A DNA stretch of 45,487 nt from Acidiferrobacteraceae bacterium (GTDB lineage: Bacteria > Pseudomonadota > Gammaproteobacteria > Arenicellales > UBA868): assembly GCA_002726415.1 (NCBI GenBank), contig PBSU01000048.1:1-45487 (forward strand), in the 5' to 3' direction. Below are positions 40,769 to 45,487 of the stretch, one piece after another. A model generated the notes under the pieces. That model did not search any database, was not told the origin of the DNA, and saw only the letters and a program-made list of their open reading frames with translations. Each line of letters begins with the position of its first letter. Positions within the stretch are counted from its first letter, which is position 1. The translations under genes were made by a program, and so were the position numbers.

Positions 40769-41596
40769 ATGATCAGACTCTTTCTTTCGGCCCCGTTCAG
40801 CGCAAAGGTAGGCCTTGTGGCTATTTCGGGGTACGTGCTGGTCGCTTTGCTGGCACCTTGGATCGCGCCTTACAAGGAGACGGCGATTGTGGGCGCCTCT
40901 TATGAGTTATGGTCGGATCAGTTTATGTTGGGCACCGATAATATCGGTCGCGATATGTTGACGCGATTGATTTATGGTGCGCGCAACACCATCGGGATTG
41001 CATTTGCTACCGTCGTGTTAGCTTTCCTTATCGGCGGCATCACCGGGATGCTGGCAGCGATTCTAGGTGGCTGGTACGACATGTTGATCAGCCGGGTTGT
41101 CGACATCCTGATGGCCATACCCTCACTGATTTTTGCCTTACTGCTGTTGACCATTTTTGGCACGTCGATTCCATCACTGGTGATGATCATCGCCCTGCTG
41201 GACAGTACCCGGGTATTTCGAATTGCCCGATCCGCAGCCATGAATGTTGTAGTAATGGAGTTCGTTGAGGCAGCCCGGCTTCGTGGGGAAGGGATGGGAT
41301 GGGTCATCCGCAAGGAGGTGTTGCCCAATATCACCGCTCCGTTGTTGGCAGAATTCGGGTTGCGTTTTTGCTTTGTGTTTCTCTTTATCGCGGCCCTCAG
41401 TTTTCTGGGGTTGGGAATCCAGCCACCGACAGCAGATTGGGGTTCCATGGTCCGCGAGAATGCGACCCTGATCAACTACAACGACATCACGCCTTTGTTG
41501 CCAGCGGCAGCGATTGCGGGCCTCACTGTCGCCGTGAATTTTGTCGTTGACTGGATGCTGCATCTATCCAGCGGATTGCGCAGCGATCAGCCCTGA
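40769..41596 (+). CDS. ABC transporter permease, DppC-like
   Basis: [26 protein letters not shown]...[29 protein letters not shown]...[16 protein letters not shown]. Confidence 0.93.
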   Translation: MIRLFLSAPFSAKVGLVAISGYVLVALLAPWIAPYKETAIVGASYELWSDQFMLGTDNIGRDMLTRLIYGARNTIGIAFATVVLAFLIGGITGMLAAILGGWYDMLISRVVDILMAIPSLIFALLLLTIFGTSIPSLVMIIALLDSTRVFRIARSAAMNVVVMEFVEAARLRGEGMGWVIRKEVLPNITAPLLAEFGLRFCFVFLFIAALSFLGLGIQPPTADWGSMVRENATLINYNDITPLLPAAAIAGLTVAVNFVVDWMLHLSSGLRSDQP

Positions 41597-41613
41597 ACAT
41601 AAGCCGAGGTTTC

Positions 41614-42249
41614 GTGAAAGACCAAGAGCACCCCCACGAACACGATCATACCGAGCCACCGGGTGATCTTGAATTGAAGGTTAAGGCGTTGGAGTCATTG
41701 CTGGTGGAGAAAGGGCTGGTGGTGCCAGCGGCCCTTGATGTGTTGATCGAGACCTACGAGCATAAAGTCGGTCCACGCAATGGGGCGCAGGTGGTGGCAA
41801 AAGCCTGGGCGCAGCCTGAGTTCAAAGAGTGGCTGCTGGAGGATGGCACGGCAGCAATTGCCTCCCTGGGCTACACCGGCCGCCAGGGAGAACACATACA
41901 GGTAGTAGAGAATACCCCTATGGTGCACAACCTGGTCGTCTGTACGTTGTGCTCATGTTACCCCTGGCCGGTACTGGGTCTTCCACCGGTCTGGTATAAA
42001 TCAGCGCCCTATCGCTCCAGAGCGGTAAGCGATCCGCGGGGCGTATTGGATGAGTTCGGCACGATCCTGGATGACCATGTTCAGATCCGGGTCTGGGATT
42101 CCACGTCAGAGATGCGTTATCTGGTACTCCCCCAGCAGCCGTCAGAAACCCAGGGGTGGCCTGAGGAGACGCTGGCGGGCCTGGTAACGCGTAATGCCAT
42201 GATCGGGGTCGAAAAAATACCCCCACCGAAGGCGCAGGGGGCACCATGA
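41614..42249 (+). CDS. Nitrile hydratase alpha subunit, Co-type
   Basis: [46 protein letters not shown] claw; His-rich N-terminus; GTG start. Confidence 0.96.
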   Translation: MKDQEHPHEHDHTEPPGDLELKVKALESLLVEKGLVVPAALDVLIETYEHKVGPRNGAQVVAKAWAQPEFKEWLLEDGTAAIASLGYTGRQGEHIQVVENTPMVHNLVVCTLCSCYPWPVLGLPPVWYKSAPYRSRAVSDPRGVLDEFGTILDDHVQIRVWDSTSEMRYLVLPQQPSETQGWPEETLAGLVTRNAMIGVEKIPPPKAQGAP

Positions 42250-42914
42250 CGGGCGGTCACGACCTGGGCGGAAAGCCGGGTTTGGGGCCGATTTGCCCGG
42301 AGCCTGAATCACACGAGCCAGTGTTTCATGCGGACTGGGAAAAACGGGTATTCGCTATGACACTGGCCTGCGGGTTCCTGGGTCGTTGGAATCTGGATGA
42401 ATCCCGTCATGCCCGCGAACGCCAGCGACCCGAGGATTACCTGCGTCAGAGTTACTATGAAAACTGGTTAGCAGGACTGCAGACGTTGTTGGCCGAGAAG
42501 GGGCTGGTGTCGTTGCGGGAGTTGGAAACGGGAACGGCTGTGGGGAAGCCGGCTGAAATTGCGGCGGCACTATCGGCGCAGGCGGTGCCCCAGGTTCTTT
42601 CCCGTGGGGCCCCGGTCGATATGGTGATCGAGCAAGAGGCATGTTTCTCTCCAGGAGATCTGGTGCGAGTACGAAGGGAGTCGACCGGCGGCCACACCCG
42701 AGTGCCGGCCTATCTGCGCGGTCGGGAGGGCATCATCCAGCATCATCATGGTGCTCATGTATTCGCTGATCAGCATGCGCGCGGGCAACGCGAAGGGCAG
42801 CATCTTTACAATGTTGCCTTCTCCTCAACCAGGATCTGGACTGACGAGGAGAACCCCGTTACCGACTTCATGGTGAGGGTAGATTTGTGGGAACCCCAAC
42901 TGGCGCCGCTGTGA
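42246..42914 (+). CDS. Nitrile hydratase beta subunit
   Basis: [16 protein letters not shown]...[41 protein letters not shown] overlap with alpha. Confidence 0.94.
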   Translation: MTGGHDLGGKPGLGPICPEPESHEPVFHADWEKRVFAMTLACGFLGRWNLDESRHARERQRPEDYLRQSYYENWLAGLQTLLAEKGLVSLRELETGTAVGKPAEIAAALSAQAVPQVLSRGAPVDMVIEQEACFSPGDLVRVRRESTGGHTRVPAYLRGREGIIQHHHGAHVFADQHARGQREGQHLYNVAFSSTRIWTDEENPVTDFMVRVDLWEPQLAPL

Positions 42915-43291
42915 GCTTGCAGGGAATCCCACAACCTGCCGAACTCGCGGGCTTGCCGGTCGATACCGAAGGGCCAGTGTTCGCTAAACCGTGGGAGGCA
43001 CAGGTATTTGCCATCGTGATCGAGTTACACCGGCAGGGTCTTTTCTCCTGGGCGGAGTGGACTGAACGCCTATCCACCCAGATCGCTCTGGTGCGTGAGC
43101 GGGGTGAGGCAGACCTGGGAGATACCTACTATCAGCACTGGCTGACAACTCTTGAGCTGATGCTCTACGATAAAAATGTGATGCAGGATGTTGAGGTACG
43201 TCAGTATGCGGTCCGGTGGCGTCAGGCCTACCTCAACACACCCCATGGCAAGCCGGTCGCACTATCATCTGGGGATGATAAGCCGGCATAA
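42911..43291 (+). CDS. Nitrile hydratase accessory/activator-like protein
   Basis: PVFAKPWEAQVFAIVIELHRQGLFSWAEWTERLSTQI...DTYYQHWLTTLELML; GTGA overlap with beta. Confidence 0.88.
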   Translation: MSLQGIPQPAELAGLPVDTEGPVFAKPWEAQVFAIVIELHRQGLFSWAEWTERLSTQIALVRERGEADLGDTYYQHWLTTLELMLYDKNVMQDVEVRQYAVRWRQAYLNTPHGKPVALSSGDDKPA

Positions 43292-43425
43292 TTTCTCTGC
43301 ACGGTACGATCGACTACTGAACCGATATCAGGTGTCTGTCTGGGCAGGCGCAAAAATGTGACACAGAAGAGGGCAGATTCCCGTACCTTAGGGAGCTGAA
43401 ACTGGCGTAATTTAAGGAGAAAAAT

Positions 43426-43632
43426 GTGGACGAAGACGTATTCAATATTCAACTTCGAAGGTTCCTGAAGAAAGTAGGCATTCAGTCTCAACGGGAGATC
43501 GAACAAGCCGTCCGAAGTGGTATTGCCGGGGGCACGCTTGAGGATTGCACAACCCTGAAGGCATCCGTCCGGCTGCAAGTTACCGGGACCGATCTGGATG
43601 TCGTTATCGAAGACGAGATCAAGCTTGCTTGA
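43426..43632 (+). CDS. Small DUF6494-like protein (GTG start)
   Basis: MDEDVFNIQLRRFLKKVGIQSQREIEQAVR...VIEDEIKLA. Confidence 0.7.
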   Translation: MDEDVFNIQLRRFLKKVGIQSQREIEQAVRSGIAGGTLEDCTTLKASVRLQVTGTDLDVVIEDEIKLA

Positions 43633-44458
43633 ATTAAGCGGCATGTCAGCTGCTACAGGACTTGCGGTTGGCGACACAACGCCGCTTATCGAAATCACCG
43701 ACGCCACAGTCTTTCGTGGTGACACGCGGGTTTTCAATGGACTGAGCCTGACACTGCACCAGCACGAGAGTGCCGTTATTCTCGGCCCCAATGGGGCGGG
43801 TAAGACTACCCTGCTGAAGCTGCTGACGCGGGAGTTATACCCTTTGTGGCGTGATCACCCGGTCGTGCGAATTTTGGGGCAGGCTCGAGGTGGTATTTGG
43901 GCACTGCGCCGGCAACTGGGTGTCGTGTCGAGCGATCTGCAGGAGCAGTATTCACCTGGAGCGCTGGCTGAAGAAGTTGTACTTTCCGGTTTTTTCGGCA
44001 GCGTTGGAGTATGGGGTCATCAACAGATTGAGCCAGCACAGCGGATCCGCAGCCGGGAGATTCTAGAGCAGCTGGGTGTTGCGCATCTCGCCCCGCGGGA
44101 GTTTGGCACGTTGTCAACAGGCCAGCAGCGCCGTTTACTGCTCGGCCGCGCTTTGGTGAATAATCCGCCGAATCTGGTGCTGGATGAGCCTACCGGGGGG
44201 TTGGATCTTTCAGCCACCTTCCAGTGCCTCAAAACAATGCGGGAACTGATGAGTTCGGGTCACACGCTGGTGCTGGTGACGCACCATATCCATGAAATAC
44301 CCCCGGAGATCTCCAGGGTTGTGCTGTTGCACGAAGGTAGAGTCTGGGCGGATGGACCAAAGGGCGAAGTATTGACCGAGGAAAACCTGTCTGAACTGTA
44401 CGGAGTCGATATCGCTCTGATCGAGTCGGCTGGGTGGTATCAGGCGATCCCCGGTTAA
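43598..44458 (+). CDS. ABC transporter ATP-binding protein (ModF-like single domain)
   Basis: Walker A GPNGAGKTT, signature LSTGQQRR, Walker B LVLDEPTGG; likely start downstream (43644, MSAATGL). Confidence 0.9.
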   Translation: MSLSKTRSSLLELSGMSAATGLAVGDTTPLIEITDATVFRGDTRVFNGLSLTLHQHESAVILGPNGAGKTTLLKLLTRELYPLWRDHPVVRILGQARGGIWALRRQLGVVSSDLQEQYSPGALAEEVVLSGFFGSVGVWGHQQIEPAQRIRSREILEQLGVAHLAPREFGTLSTGQQRRLLLGRALVNNPPNLVLDEPTGGLDLSATFQCLKTMRELMSSGHTLVLVTHHIHEIPPEISRVVLLHEGRVWADGPKGEVLTEENLSELYGVDIALIESAGWYQAIPG

Positions 44459-45348
44459 CGGGTTCTTCGGGTCACTGAATTTGAAGCCGGGGTTTTTGGC
44501 TCAGGGGGTTGATCATAGATGACGGTATCTTCACCGTTATAAACCAGAAAATGTTTACCCTTGGCACGTGCCACCATTGTGACCCCCAGATCCTGTGCCA
44601 GTTCAAGCCCCATATAGGTAATGCCGGATCGGGATATCAGTACCGGAATGCCCATGTGAGCGGCTTTCATGACGATCTCGGATGTGAGTCGGCCTGTGGT
44701 GTAGAAGAGCTTGTCGTTGCCCGAGATCTCCGCAAGCCACATTTCTCCCGCAATCGTATCCGTCGCATTGTGTCGTCCGACATCTTCAACAAAATGCAGA
44801 ATTTTTGAACCTTCACAAAGCGCACAACCATGTACCGCACCGGCCTCCCGGTAGATCTCATTATAGGTATTGATTGTTTTCAGCAGGGCGTAGATGGTGG
44901 ATTGACGAATTTCACTTCTTGGCAGGCGAGTGTCATACAGTTTATCCAGTGTGCAGCTGAAAATGGTTCCTTGTCCACACCCGCTGGTGACGGTTCGCTT
45001 GGCAATTTTTTCATGCAGATTGGTGATGCCTTCTCCGTGCGTCGTTAGAACATCGACGGTCTCGCGTTCCCAATCGACGGTGACCTTTGCAATCTCGTTA
45101 ATGTCATCAATTAGACGTTGGTTGCGAAGATAACCCAGTGTCAGTTTCTCCGGGTAGGTGCCTAAGGTCATCAGGGTGACGACCTCGGCGTTATCAACCT
45201 TGATCGTCAATGGGAACTCTCCGGCAATATTGAGATCGCGCTCATGACCAAATTCATCTCGTGCGCGGACCGGGTGCGTTGGCTCAAGGCCCTCGTCGGA
45301 CATCAAGGGGCGTTGAATCGCGGGTACCGGTTTCCTTGTGGAGTTCAT
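44455..45348 (-). CDS. fdhD: Formate dehydrogenase accessory sulfurtransferase FdhD
   Basis: GCALC Cys motif, FVEDVGRHNATDTIAGE, TTGRLTSEIVMKAA. Confidence 0.95.
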   Translation of the reverse strand: MNSTRKPVPAIQRPLMSDEGLEPTHPVRARDEFGHERDLNIAGEFPLTIKVDNAEVVTLMTLGTYPEKLTLGYLRNQRLIDDINEIAKVTVDWERETVDVLTTHGEGITNLHEKIAKRTVTSGCGQGTIFSCTLDKLYDTRLPRSEIRQSTIYALLKTINTYNEIYREAGAVHGCALCEGSKILHFVEDVGRHNATDTIAGEMWLAEISGNDKLFYTTGRLTSEIVMKAAHMGIPVLISRSGITYMGLELAQDLGVTMVARAKGKHFLVYNGEDTVIYDQPPEPKTPASNSVTRRTR

Positions 45349-45403
45349 GGTTTTACGTCGACTTGATTGAGTAGGCTTTCAGAGCCGGTTATAGTGAACC
45401 GTT

Positions 45404-45487
45404 GTGACGGCGCAGACAACCCCCGATTTGCTAATGAAAACTCGATACCCGGTCTCAATCATCGTGGAGTGTAAGCGCTATCCAGAT
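45404..45487 (+). CDS. Partial ORF resembling DUF3305 N-terminus (truncated by window end)
   Basis: VTAQTTPDLLMKTRYPVSIIVECKRYPD...; divergent from fdhD. Confidence 0.5.
   Translation, partial: MTAQTTPDLLMKTRYPVSIIVECKRYPD

Noticed and set aside
41614-42249. Thiocyanate hydrolase gamma subunit instead of nitrile hydratase alpha
   Set aside because: Both share the CTLCSC claw, but the next gene is a full-length nitrile hydratase beta (MTGGHDLGG...) followed by an NHase activator, which fits NHase better
1-45487. CRISPR arrays, insertion sequences, prophage genes, tRNA/rRNA genes
   Set aside because: No regularly spaced direct repeats, transposase or phage-like translations, or tRNA-like cloverleaf sequence found by eye; a tRNAscan/ISEScan run would be decisive

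Overview
The window is gammaproteobacterial-type chromosomal DNA. It has no CRISPR array, rRNA, tRNA or transposase that I could recognise. Positions 1-13.9 kb hold the 3' end of tuf followed by an unbroken S10-spc-alpha ribosomal protein block (rpsJ to rplQ, including secY and rpoA), ending in a bidirectional hairpin terminator. It is followed by feoABC (- strand) with a perfect FNR-type site upstream, and then ampD. Positions 17.6-25.8 kb form an accessory region: two arginase/agmatinase-superfamily proteins (one missing a metal-ligand His), two creatinase/M24-like hydrolases, type-2 glycerate kinase, PduO-type cobalamin adenosyltransferase, a GFA protein, and an orphan EctC-like cupin without ectA/ectB. 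Next come a long acyl-CoA dehydrogenase, a CsaA-like tRNA-binding protein, an AmgK-like kinase, and a lexA-imuA-imuB SOS mutagenesis cassette with a perfect LexA box but no dnaE2 in the window. These are followed by a glutamine amidotransferase, three EamA/DMT permeases, a Rieske ferredoxin with a class II aldolase, and a Dpp-like ABC importer (SBP plus two permeases, no cognate ATPases) that runs directly into a Co-type nitrile hydratase operon. The window ends with a DUF6494-like protein, an ABC ATPase, FdhD, and a partial DUF3305-like ORF. The most interesting candidates are the guanidino/osmolyte-like hydrolase island with orphan EctC, the transporter/nitrile hydratase operon with an intergenic nested stem structure behind a strong terminator, and the His-less ureohydrolase. 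All functional assignments were made by eye from the translations; no database search was run.
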